12,318 bases of DNA. Source: an uncultured Haloferula sp. (GTDB taxonomy: Bacteria > Verrucomicrobiota > Verrucomicrobiae > Verrucomicrobiales > Akkermansiaceae). This document shows, piece by piece, positions 6,545 to 12,318 of the stretch. Every line of letters begins with the position of its first letter. Position 1 is the stretch's first letter. The stretch lies in the NCBI GenBank assembly GCA_946885645.1, contig CAMPGU010000109.1, positions 1-12,318 of the forward strand, in the 5' to 3' direction. The notes under the pieces are model-generated. The model worked only from the letters and a program-made list of their open reading frames with translations. It did not search any database and was not told the DNA's origin. Both the position numbers and the translations under genes were made by a program.

Positions 6545-7777
6545 GTGGCCTTTCACTCCGACCGCGCTTCACCCCCGAAGACCTGTCCCGTTGTCATTAC
6601 CGGCGCGGGGATCCTTACTTCGATGGGTGCGGATATGGCGGAAAACTCCGCCGGTTTCCGGGCCGGGCGCACCGCCTTCCGGCCGGTCGATCTCTTCGAT
6701 GTGTCCCGCCAGCGCATCGGTACTGCCGGGCAGTTGGATTTGCCGCAAACCCTGCCCTGGGTGGATCGCCGCGAGTGGTCGCGGATGGACCGGGGCACGC
6801 GCATGGCCCTGATTGCGTCGCGCGAAGCGATGGAGATGGCCGGCCTCTCCGGTGGCGCGATGCCGGTGATCGTGGGCACTTCCGCCGCGGCGATGCCAAT
6901 CGGCGAGGCCTATTACCTGCAGGCGGTGGAGGGGAAATCGCAGCGCGGCCAGTTCCTCCGCGTGGAGTCCTACCAGCCGCAGTTCCAGATGACCTCCATG
7001 ATGCGGGTGCTGGGCGTGCAAGGCCCGCTCCGGATCGTCTCGAATGCCTGCGCTTCTGGCGCGAATGCGATCGGTCACGCCTTCCAGATGGTGAGCGAGG
7101 GGAAGGTGGAGCGCGCGCTTGCGGGCGGCTATGACGCCTTGAGCCGGCTCGTCTTCGCCGGTTTCGATTCCCTCCAAGCGCTCTCGCCTTCCGGGGTCCC
7201 GCGACCCTTCGACGCCGCCCGGGACGGCCTCGCGCTTGGCGAGGGAGCCGGTTTCGTCGTGGTGGAATCGCTTGAATCCGCCCGAGCGCGCGGGGCGAAG
7301 ATCCTCGCGCGGGTCCTTTCCTACGCCGCCGCGACGGACATCCACCACCTTACCCAGCCGCATCCGGAGGGGGACGCCGCCCTGGCCACGATGACCCGGG
7401 CGACCCGGGCCGCGGGCCTCTCGCCGGAAGATATCGATTACATCAATTCCCACGGCACCGGCACCCCGCTCAACGACATCGCCGAGGCGCGGGCGATCTC
7501 CCGTTGGGCGGGAGAGGCGGTGGCGGGCGTCCGCGTCTCCTCCACGAAGTCGTCGATCGGCCATCTCCTCGGTGGTGCCGGTTCGGTCGAGTCCGTGATC
7601 TGCCTGATCGCCCTGCGAGACCAGTTCCTCCCTGCCAGCCTCGGCGTGAGGGAGATTGATCCCGCGGTGCAATTCGATCTCGTGCAGCAGCCGCGGGAAA
7701 CCTCCGTCCGGACCGCCCTCACGAATTCCTTCGGCTTCGGCGGGGCCAACGCGACCCTGATTTTTCAACAGGCATGA
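6545..7777 (+). CDS. Beta-ketoacyl-ACP synthase (FabF-type KS, active KS-alpha)
   Basis: This protein condenses malonyl-ACP with an acyl chain, extending it by two carbons. It has 410 residues, normal for FabF-type KS. The full Cys-His-His triad is present: Cys169 in SNACASGANA, His303 in NSHGTGTPLND and His340 in KSSIGHLLGGAG. RPFDAARDGLALGEGAG at 220-236 and the C-terminal NSFGFGGANAT complete the thiolase fold. The start is GTG 6545 without a Shine-Dalgarno; the conserved VVITGAG strand begins at residue 16, so no later start fits. A KS-like gene lacking the triad follows 52 bp later, the KS-alpha/CLF arrangement of type II polyketide and aryl-polyene systems (ApeO-like). A housekeeping FabF is possible but less likely given the partner. 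Confidence 0.93.
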   Translation: MAFHSDRASPPKTCPVVITGAGILTSMGADMAENSAGFRAGRTAFRPVDLFDVSRQRIGTAGQLDLPQTLPWVDRREWSRMDRGTRMALIASREAMEMAGLSGGAMPVIVGTSAAAMPIGEAYYLQAVEGKSQRGQFLRVESYQPQFQMTSMMRVLGVQGPLRIVSNACASGANAIGHAFQMVSEGKVERALAGGYDALSRLVFAGFDSLQALSPSGVPRPFDAARDGLALGEGAGFVVVESLESARARGAKILARVLSYAAATDIHHLTQPHPEGDAALATMTRATRAAGLSPEDIDYINSHGTGTPLNDIAEARAISRWAGEAVAGVRVSSTKSSIGHLLGGAGSVESVICLIALRDQFLPASLGVREIDPAVQFDLVQQPRETSVRTALTNSFGFGGANATLIFQQA

Positions 7778-7805
7778 GGAAGACAGACATTATCCGCGGT
7801 CTTCC
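7778..7805 (+). repeat. Inverted repeat between KS and CLF genes
   Basis: GGAAGAC (7778-7784) and GTCTTCC (7799-7805) form a perfect 7-bp stem with a 14-nt loop, starting on the base after the KS stop codon. No T-run follows, so it is a poor intrinsic terminator. It could protect or separate the KS message from the CLF message, or be chance. Confidence 0.4.
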
Positions 7806-7817
7806 GCTTCTCCCGGG

Positions 7818-7826
7818 AAAGGAGGT
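7818..7826 (+). promoter_or_regulatory. Strong Shine-Dalgarno deciding the TTG start of the CLF gene
   Basis: AAAGGAGGT is the most complete anti-16S match in the window and lies three bases before TTG 7830. It supports the unusual TTG start, although the spacing is short. Confidence 0.7.
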
Positions 7827-7829
7827 CTA

Positions 7830-8855
7830 TTGACGATCTCCATCACAGGAACGGGAGCGGTCAGCGCCGCCGGTTGGGGCGTGGAAGCCCTGATGACCGC
7901 GCTGCGGGGCGGCACGCAGCCGGAGGCATCGGAGCTGTCCCGCGAGCGCCAGCACGGCCCGCCGGTGACGACCCGCGTGCTCCGCGTGCCTGCGGCTCCT
8001 CCCGGCTTGCCGAAGGGCCCCCGCTTGCGCCGCGTCAGCCCGGTCTCCAGGTTTGCCGTGGCCGCCGCGACCGAGGCGCTCGGCCCGGAGCGGATCGCCG
8101 CGGTGGCCGCCGGTGAAATGCGCCTCGGCGTCCTCTGCACACTCTTCAACGGCTGCGTGAACTACTCGAACCGCTTCTTTGGTGAGGTTCTGGCGGATCC
8201 CACGGTGGCGAGTCCCATCCTTTTCCCGGAGACGGTCTTCAATGCACCCTCCAGCCATCTCTCCGCCCTCTTCGGCTCCACGGCACCCAACGACACCCTG
8301 CTCGGGGACAGCGCCGAAATCTTCACGGCTTTGGAAATTGCCACCGAGTGGCTGCTACGCGGTGACTGCGATGGCGTGCTGGTCCTCGCCTCGGAGGAAC
8401 TGGACTGGCTCAGCGCCGAGGCCTTGCGGCTCTATTCTTCCGGATTCGTCCCCTCCGAGGGGGCGGCGGCTCTGCTTCTGGAAGCCACGGATCACGGGGT
8501 GCGGCTGGTATCCGTTCCTGATCCGGTCTCTCTGGTGCCGGGCGGAAATCGCGCCGGAGCTTTGCGCGAAGCGGTGGCTGCTACCGGTGCGAGCGACAAT
8601 GGCTCCACCTTGCTGGTGGACGGCAGGGTCGGGGATGCAGGTGCCGACCGGCATCAGGACGAAGCCTTGGGGAACTGGTCCGGGCCGAGGCTCTCCGTGA
8701 AGCCGGTGCTGGGCGAGTCTTTCGGGGTGGCGGCCGGTCTTCAGCTTGTGGCGGCCGTGGAGCAATTGAAGCTCGGGAACGCAGGACACGCCCTGGTCGC
8801 CGTCCTCGGTGGCAATGAGCAGGCGGGCAGCTGCCTGCTTGCCCGCGCGGAGTGA
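7830..8855 (+). CDS. Ketosynthase-like chain length factor (KS-beta), catalytic triad absent
   Basis: A 341-residue thiolase-fold protein, some 70 residues shorter than its KS neighbour. The opening ISITGTGAVSAAGWG aligns with the KS N-terminal strand, FNAPSSHLSALFG (137-149) with the KS dimer region, and SGFVPSEGAAALLLE (204-218) with the EGAG strand. The nucleophile position reads LLGDSAEIF (Ser161 instead of Cys), the first His region reads LLVDGRVGDAG without His, and KPVLGESFGVAAG (291-303) has Glu296 where the second His belongs. It therefore cannot condense by itself and fits a CLF that pairs with the upstream KS and shapes its pocket (ApeC-like in aryl-polyene systems). Start TTG 7830 has a strong ribosome-binding site. 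The alternative of a decayed KS is disfavoured by the intact frame, conserved fold blocks and operon position. Confidence 0.85.
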   Translation: MTISITGTGAVSAAGWGVEALMTALRGGTQPEASELSRERQHGPPVTTRVLRVPAAPPGLPKGPRLRRVSPVSRFAVAAATEALGPERIAAVAAGEMRLGVLCTLFNGCVNYSNRFFGEVLADPTVASPILFPETVFNAPSSHLSALFGSTAPNDTLLGDSAEIFTALEIATEWLLRGDCDGVLVLASEELDWLSAEALRLYSSGFVPSEGAAALLLEATDHGVRLVSVPDPVSLVPGGNRAGALREAVAATGASDNGSTLLVDGRVGDAGADRHQDEALGNWSGPRLSVKPVLGESFGVAAGLQLVAAVEQLKLGNAGHALVAVLGGNEQAGSCLLARAE

Positions 8856-8880
8856 CGTAAAATCAGCGGACGAACCGCGT

Positions 8881-8886
8881 AGGAGG
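8881..8886 (+). promoter_or_regulatory. Shine-Dalgarno deciding the start of the beta-helix gene
   Basis: AGGAGG followed by ATA and ATG 8890 selects this start over in-frame codons from 8809, which would overlap the CLF gene and place charged sequence before the signal peptide. Confidence 0.75.
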
Positions 8887-8889
8887 ATA

Positions 8890-9942
8890 ATGAGATTTCC
8901 CGCGGTTCTTGTGATGCTCGTTTGTTTGCAGCCGGTCTCCGGCATCGAGGCGGGCAGCCCGGGGGACCTCGCGGCGATCCTTCCCAAGCTCAAAGCGGGA
9001 GATGTGCTGAAAATCGCTCCGGGCGAGTATCCCGGTGGGTTCTTCGTTTCCGGCATCGCCAACCTCACGGTCGAGGCCCTCGATCCCGCCGATCCGCCGC
9101 ATTTCAAAGGCGGGAAGGAGGCTTGGCACTTCACCCGCTGGCCCGGCCTGAAGGTCCGCCTCTTGAAATGCAGCGGGCAAAGCGCGAACGGGATCAATTT
9201 GGACGATGGAGGGAGACGCACGGAGCCGGTCGAGGATACCCTTCTGGAAAAGCTCTCGATCCACGATATCGGACCCAGCGGGAATTTCGATGGGATCAAA
9301 TGCTCCGGGATGAAGGGCCTGCGGATCGCGGATTGCGAGATCAGCGGTTGGGGCGGTCAGGCGATCGACTTGGTCGGGTGCAGCGACGCCGTTCTCTCGA
9401 ACTGCCGGATCACCGGGAAGGACGGCTATTCCCAGCATACCGGCCCGCAGTTCAAGGGCGGATGCAGCAAGATCCTCATGGAAGGCTGCACCTTGATCAA
9501 TGCAGGCGAGCGGCCCGTCCAGATCGGCGGCTCCACCGGCAAGGACTACTACCGCCCGCCCGGCGCGAACTATGAAGCGATGGCTGTGACCATCCGCGGG
9601 AACCGCATCGAAGGTGGGACCTGTGCGTGCGCCTTCACGGGCGCGAGGAAGGTGGAGTTCACCGGGAACACCATCGTTCGCCCCGGGAAGTGGATCTTCC
9701 GCATCCTCCAAGAGACGAAGGCTCCGGAGTTCCTTCCCTGCGGGGAGGTGACGATCTCCGGAAACACGATCACCTTCCGGCGCGAGCAGGTGCAGACCGA
9801 GATCAACGTCGGCCCCGGCACGGAACCGGCCACTTTCATCTTCGAGGGAAACCGCTGGCTGGCCGAAGACCGGCCGGAGTCCTCGAAACCGGTGCTGCCG
9901 GTGCCCGAGCGGGGTGGGATCCACGGGAGGCCGGAGGAATAA
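8890..9942 (+). CDS. Secreted right-handed parallel beta-helix repeat protein
   Basis: A 350-residue protein with an N-terminal signal peptide (FPAVLVMLVCLQPVSG, cleavage probably after Gly18 or Ala21). No proper lipobox surrounds Cys12. From about 28 to 325 it shows irregular beta-helix rungs: AGDVLKIAPGEYPGGFFV, ANLTVEAL, MKGLRIADCEISGWG, CSDAVLSNCRITG, CSKILMEGCTLIN, MAVTIRGNRIEGG, ARKVEFTGNTIV and GEVTISGNTITF. The recurring G-N-x-I turns are typical of pectin-lyase-like folds. No known lyase or hydrolase catalytic set is evident, so substrate is unknown; carbohydrate binding or surface roles are possible. The gene starts 34 bp after the CLF stop on the same strand and may be co-transcribed with the KS/CLF pair, or simply adjacent. 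Several cysteines (94, 149, 163, 172, 192, 200) could form disulfides outside the cytoplasm. Confidence 0.85.
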   Translation: MRFPAVLVMLVCLQPVSGIEAGSPGDLAAILPKLKAGDVLKIAPGEYPGGFFVSGIANLTVEALDPADPPHFKGGKEAWHFTRWPGLKVRLLKCSGQSANGINLDDGGRRTEPVEDTLLEKLSIHDIGPSGNFDGIKCSGMKGLRIADCEISGWGGQAIDLVGCSDAVLSNCRITGKDGYSQHTGPQFKGGCSKILMEGCTLINAGERPVQIGGSTGKDYYRPPGANYEAMAVTIRGNRIEGGTCACAFTGARKVEFTGNTIVRPGKWIFRILQETKAPEFLPCGEVTISGNTITFRREQVQTEINVGPGTEPATFIFEGNRWLAEDRPESSKPVLPVPERGGIHGRPEE

Positions 9943-9963
9943 GACCGGTTCCCCCGGGGTGGT

Positions 9964-9987
9964 CCCGGGCTTGCGCTTCCGCCCGGG
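9964..9987 (+). terminator. GC-rich hairpin after the beta-helix gene
   Basis: CCCGGGC (9964-9970) and GCCCGGG (9981-9987) form a perfect 7-bp GC stem with a 10-nt loop, 21 bp after the stop at 9942. No T-run follows, so it is at best a weak or factor-dependent terminator. It also lies just before GGGGAGGT, which may be the distant ribosome-binding site of the next gene. Confidence 0.3.
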
Positions 9988-10005
9988 GAGGTCCATTAGT
10001 CGGAC

Positions 10006-10704
10006 ATGAAGTTGCTCTTTCTCTGGTCCCTTGCCCTGAGCGCCACGCTTTCGGCGGCGTCGCTGACATTCGAGCAGACCACGAAAGAGATCGACGTGGG
10101 GATGGACGACAAGACGGTCACCGCCGACTTCGTCTTCAAGAACAGTAGCGAAAAAACCGTGGAAGTCGCCCGGGCGGATGCCGGCTGCAGTTGCATCCAG
10201 GCGGCGATCAAGGGCGGCTTCACCTATAAGCCGGGGCAGGAAGGCCTGATCCGCGCCGCCTTCGACCTCACCGGAGTCGCCGGCACGGTGGATAAGCCGG
10301 TCTTCGTCTGGCTGAAGGGGGACCCCGAGGACAAGCCCTCCATCAAGCTCCTCATGCGCGTGAAGATCCCCGAGCTGATCGTGATGGAACCGAAGACGCT
10401 TTTTTGGGAGGTCGGCGAGGAGGCGAAGGCCAAAACCGTCATCATCACCATGAAACACACGGCCCCGATCAAGGTGATCTCCATGTCGGGCGCGGATTCG
10501 CGATTCAAGCAGGAGCTGAAGACCATCGAGGAAGGCAAGAAATACGAAGTGGTCGTCACCCCCGCGAATACGGACAACGTGGCGATGGGCGTGGTGCACT
10601 TGGAAACGGACACGCCGTCCCAGCGTTACCGCACGCAGCGGATTTTCATGGTCGTGAAAAACCGGCCGAAGGCGGCCGCCTCCGCGGCGGTGACCCAGCC
10701 ATGA
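10006..10704 (+). CDS. DUF1573 domain exported protein
   Basis: A 232-residue protein with a signal peptide (KLLFLWSLALSATLSAAS, cleavage near residue 17-18). Residues 20-118 match the DUF1573 Ig-like fold: ADFVFKNSSEKTVEVARADAGCSCIQA, with the family's diagnostic C-x-C pair at Cys61 and Cys63, followed by KPGQEGLIRAAFDLTG. A second Ig-like half (about 122-220) has ITMKHTAPIKV and VVHLETDTP. DUF1573 proteins are abundant in Bacteroidota, Planctomycetota and Verrucomicrobiota, and their biochemical role is not established. The start ATG 10006 is 13 bp after a GGGGAGGT. The stop overlaps the rhodanese start by four bases (ATGA), so the two are translationally coupled and may act together at the envelope. 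The C-terminal alanine/proline tail is low complexity. Confidence 0.88.
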   Translation: MKLLFLWSLALSATLSAASLTFEQTTKEIDVGMDDKTVTADFVFKNSSEKTVEVARADAGCSCIQAAIKGGFTYKPGQEGLIRAAFDLTGVAGTVDKPVFVWLKGDPEDKPSIKLLMRVKIPELIVMEPKTLFWEVGEEAKAKTVIITMKHTAPIKVISMSGADSRFKQELKTIEEGKKYEVVVTPANTDNVAMGVVHLETDTPSQRYRTQRIFMVVKNRPKAAASAAVTQP

Positions 10705-11156
10705 GGACGGTCACGGAGCTGGCGCTGGTGCTTGTCTTGGCTTCCGCCGGTGCGGTGGCCACGTGGAAGATCGCAGGCCCGCCGGACCGCTCGGTGATCT
10801 GCGATCCCGCGAAGATCGGGCCTGAGGAAATCTGCCTGGCGACCGTGCAGGCGGAATGGCCGGATGTCCTCTGGATCGACGCCCGCCCGGAGGCGGAGTG
10901 GCAGCAGGACGGCGTGCCCGGCTCGATCCACCTGACCACCGTTGGCGGCGGGAGCTTCGAGGAGCAGATGGAGGCTTCGCTGGAGCGGCTGGGAGGCGCG
11001 CAGCGGGCGGTCGTCTATTGCGGCGACGTCGGCTGCGGGATCAGCAAGGAAGTCGTGAAACGGCTCCGCGAGTATGGCATCCCGCCCGAGGTGAAGGCGC
11101 TCCACGGCGGTTCCGCCGCCTTGCAAGCGGCCGGCCTGCTCAAGAGCCCCAATTGA
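10701..11156 (+). CDS. Rhodanese-like protein with N-terminal membrane anchor or signal
   Basis: A 151-residue protein. A hydrophobic stretch at about 5-24 (TELALVLVLASAGAVATWKI) is an uncleaved anchor or signal. A single rhodanese domain follows: VLWIDARPEAEWQQDGVPGSIHL (56-78, family D-R-x-x-E-(Y/W) and G-H/S-I blocks), and AVVYCGDVGCGISKEVVKRL with Cys107 at the active-site position. The usual arginine in the C-x5-R active loop is replaced, the loop reading CGDVGCG with an extra Cys112. Another pair, Cys34 and Cys45, lies before the domain. This suggests sulfur transfer or thiol redox chemistry outside the cytoplasm, but the substrate is unknown. The ATG overlaps the DUF1573 stop (ATGA), so both genes are probably one unit. 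Its 3' end overlaps the convergent gene by 17 bp. Confidence 0.88.
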   Translation: MRTVTELALVLVLASAGAVATWKIAGPPDRSVICDPAKIGPEEICLATVQAEWPDVLWIDARPEAEWQQDGVPGSIHLTTVGGGSFEEQMEASLERLGGAQRAVVYCGDVGCGISKEVVKRLREYGIPPEVKALHGGSAALQAAGLLKSPN

Positions 11157-12318
11157 GCGAGCCGATGTCCATCAGCTCGAGGTAGGGCTTCGCGGGATCT
11201 TCCGTGCGATTCCACTGGATGGTGACGATGGCGCGCATCCGCACCCCCCAGCGCAGGGAGGAATCCGCATCCCCGACCATGCGCGCGAAACGCGAGCCGG
11301 AGGACACGTGGGCGCGTGCGATCTCCTTTCCGAACATGCTGGGTAGCAGCTTGAAAGTGATCTTCCGGTCGGCCGCAGGCACGCTTTCGTCGTGGCAGAC
11401 CGAGAGGGGGTCCAGGATCACGTGGAAGGTCGCCGGCTCCCTCTCGTTCGGCCCCTTGGTGAAGGCGGCGAGCCGTCCTCCCGCGAGGTCGAGGAAAGCC
11501 GGGAGAAACACCTTCGGCGGCTGGCTGCCGCGCTGCCGCACGAGGATGGCGTAGTCCACGTTCTTGCCATTCTCGAGGAAGAAGGACACGCGGTAGGGAT
11601 AGTCGGTGGATTCTTCCACCGGGTTGTGCTGCGGCAGCTCGGGCAGAATCCGCCCCACTTCGGGCAGCCTCCCTCTCAACAGGGTCGAATCGAGGTCCTG
11701 GACCGTCGCGGCGGGCTCGACGAGGCCCACCCGGGAAGCCGAATCCTGTGCGGACAGAAACGCGTCGAGCACGTTATCGGCGAGAACGGCGGGCGATTTC
11801 TTGGTCTCGGGCTCGGGAGGCGGCGGCGGATTGGCCGGGGCTTCGGAAGGGCGATCCGCTGCCAGGGGCACCGGTGGGGGCGCGGGTTTAGCGGCGCTGT
11901 TGTGGGCGATCTTTTTCCCGGGCGGCGGAACCGCCAGCGGCCGGGAGGCTTCCCGTAGAACGCTACCCGGTCCCATCGGCAGAAAAAAATAAAGGAGGAG
12001 GTAAATGACGGTCGAGGCGGCGGCACAGAAAACCGCGGCCCCCGTCAGCCGCGGGATTCGCCCCGAGCGAACGCTCTCTACGGAAGGGAAGCTTTCCCGG
12101 CGGCGCAGGCGCTCATCCGCGGTGGTGTGGCGCGGAGCGATGGGTGCGCTGCCGGAGCGCTCCTTGATCCGCCGGGGTTCCGGCCGGATGCGCGGGCCCT
12201 CGCGCAGGACCGGCGTGACTTCGACCTCCACCGGCTCCCCGCGTGCTGCGGGAAGATCCGGCAACGCAGCCGCAGAATCCGGCGCGGTTGAAGGGCGGTC
12301 CCGGGGACTCCTGACCGG
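11140..12318 (-). CDS. Proline-rich single-pass membrane protein of unknown function; N-terminus may extend beyond the right edge
   Basis: No named family is recognised. Counted from a TTG at 12264 the protein has 374 residues, but the frame stays open to base 12318, so the true start is probably outside. Order of parts: a basic, arginine-rich cytoplasmic region (1-72), one transmembrane helix (about 73-96, LTGAAVFCAAASTVIYLLLY), a proline-rich linker (about 101-155, with APPPVP and PPPPPEPE) and a soluble C-terminal domain (about 160-374) with DYPYRVSFFLENGKNVDYAIL, FHVILDPLSVCHDES and MRAIVTIQWN. The topology is that of a periplasm-facing anchored protein, as in TonB-like or Planctomycetota/Verrucomicrobiota lineage proteins. 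No TonB C-terminal motif is visible. It is convergent with and overlaps the rhodanese gene by 17 bp. Confidence 0.75.
   Translation of the reverse strand, partial: PVRSPRDRPSTAPDSAAALPDLPAARGEPVEVEVTPVLREGPRIRPEPRRIKERSGSAPIAPRHTTADERLRRRESFPSVESVRSGRIPRLTGAAVFCAAASTVIYLLLYFFLPMGPGSVLREASRPLAVPPPGKKIAHNSAAKPAPPPVPLAADRPSEAPANPPPPPEPETKKSPAVLADNVLDAFLSAQDSASRVGLVEPAATVQDLDSTLLRGRLPEVGRILPELPQHNPVEESTDYPYRVSFFLENGKNVDYAILVRQRGSQPPKVFLPAFLDLAGGRLAAFTKGPNEREPATFHVILDPLSVCHDESVPAADRKITFKLLPSMFGKEIARAHVSSGSRFARMVGDADSSLRWGVRMRAIVTIQWNRTEDPAKPYLELMDIGSLNWGS

Noticed and set aside
6569..7768. Minus-strand frame of about 400 codons inside the KS gene
   Set aside because: It mirrors a KS with all catalytic motifs; the translation is rich in Arg, Gly and His without domains, typical of antisense shadows in GC-rich DNA.
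8809..8889. Upstream in-frame extension of the beta-helix protein
   Set aside because: It would overlap the CLF gene by 47 bp and put a charged stretch before the signal peptide, while ATG 8890 has an AGGAGG directly before it.
8863..10599. Long minus-strand open frame of 578 codons across the beta-helix and DUF1573 genes
   Set aside because: It is antisense to two genes with clear signal peptides, ribosome-binding sites and family motifs, and its own translation has no recognisable domain.
12005..12318. Plus-strand frame open to the right edge, preceded by AGGAGGAGGTAA and ATG
   Set aside because: The ribosome-binding-like run is the complement of the leucine-rich membrane helix and linker of the minus-strand gene, and the translation is arginine/serine-rich with no domain. 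High G+C makes antisense open frames common.

Overview
The window is a GC-rich (roughly two-thirds G+C by eye), densely coded bacterial segment. Gene content fits the Verrucomicrobiota, perhaps near Luteolibacter/Haloferula: paired DUF1573 and rhodanese exported proteins, a right-handed beta-helix secreted protein, a proline-rich membrane-anchored orphan, a DUF433/DUF5615 pair, and many starts without a clear Shine-Dalgarno. This placement is inference from family content, since no rRNA is present.

Region 1 (1-4565, all minus strand) is a co-directional run, in transcription order: a PlsC-type acyltransferase, carA (small subunit of carbamoyl-phosphate synthetase), a DUF433/DUF5615 toxin-antitoxin-like pair, purA (adenylosuccinate synthetase) and the start of uppS (undecaprenyl diphosphate synthase). 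The uppS frame is anomalous. After a textbook UppS N-terminal half, the same reading frame changes at about 127-145 into a sequence that reads like part of the N-terminal domain of RNA polymerase alpha (RpoA) and runs off the left edge. This is either a rearrangement, a fusion or an assembly chimera, and it is the most anomalous signal in the window.

Region 2 (3654-8855) is a compact lipid/polyketide-type locus: acyltransferase (-), FabZ-like hotdog dehydratase (+), small AMP-dependent acyl ligase (-), a complete ketosynthase (+) and a truncated ketosynthase-like partner without the catalytic triad (+). An active KS beside a dead KS (chain length factor), with dehydratase, ligase and acyltransferase, resembles the core of aryl-polyene pathways. 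Those make membrane-anchored polyene pigments from an acyl starter that is ligated, extended by KS/CLF, dehydrated and attached to lipid. No acyl carrier protein, ketoreductase, ammonia lyase or exporter lies in the window, so the product is unproven. The strands alternate, giving two divergent promoter regions (4566-4683 and 6336-6544) and a 13-bp convergent overlap.

Region 3 (8890-12318) is the cell-envelope end: a secreted parallel beta-helix protein 34 bp after the CLF gene, a DUF1573 exported protein overlapping by 4 bp an exported or anchored rhodanese, and convergently a proline-rich single-pass membrane protein open to the right edge. No tRNA, rRNA, CRISPR array, insertion sequence or long repeat was seen.
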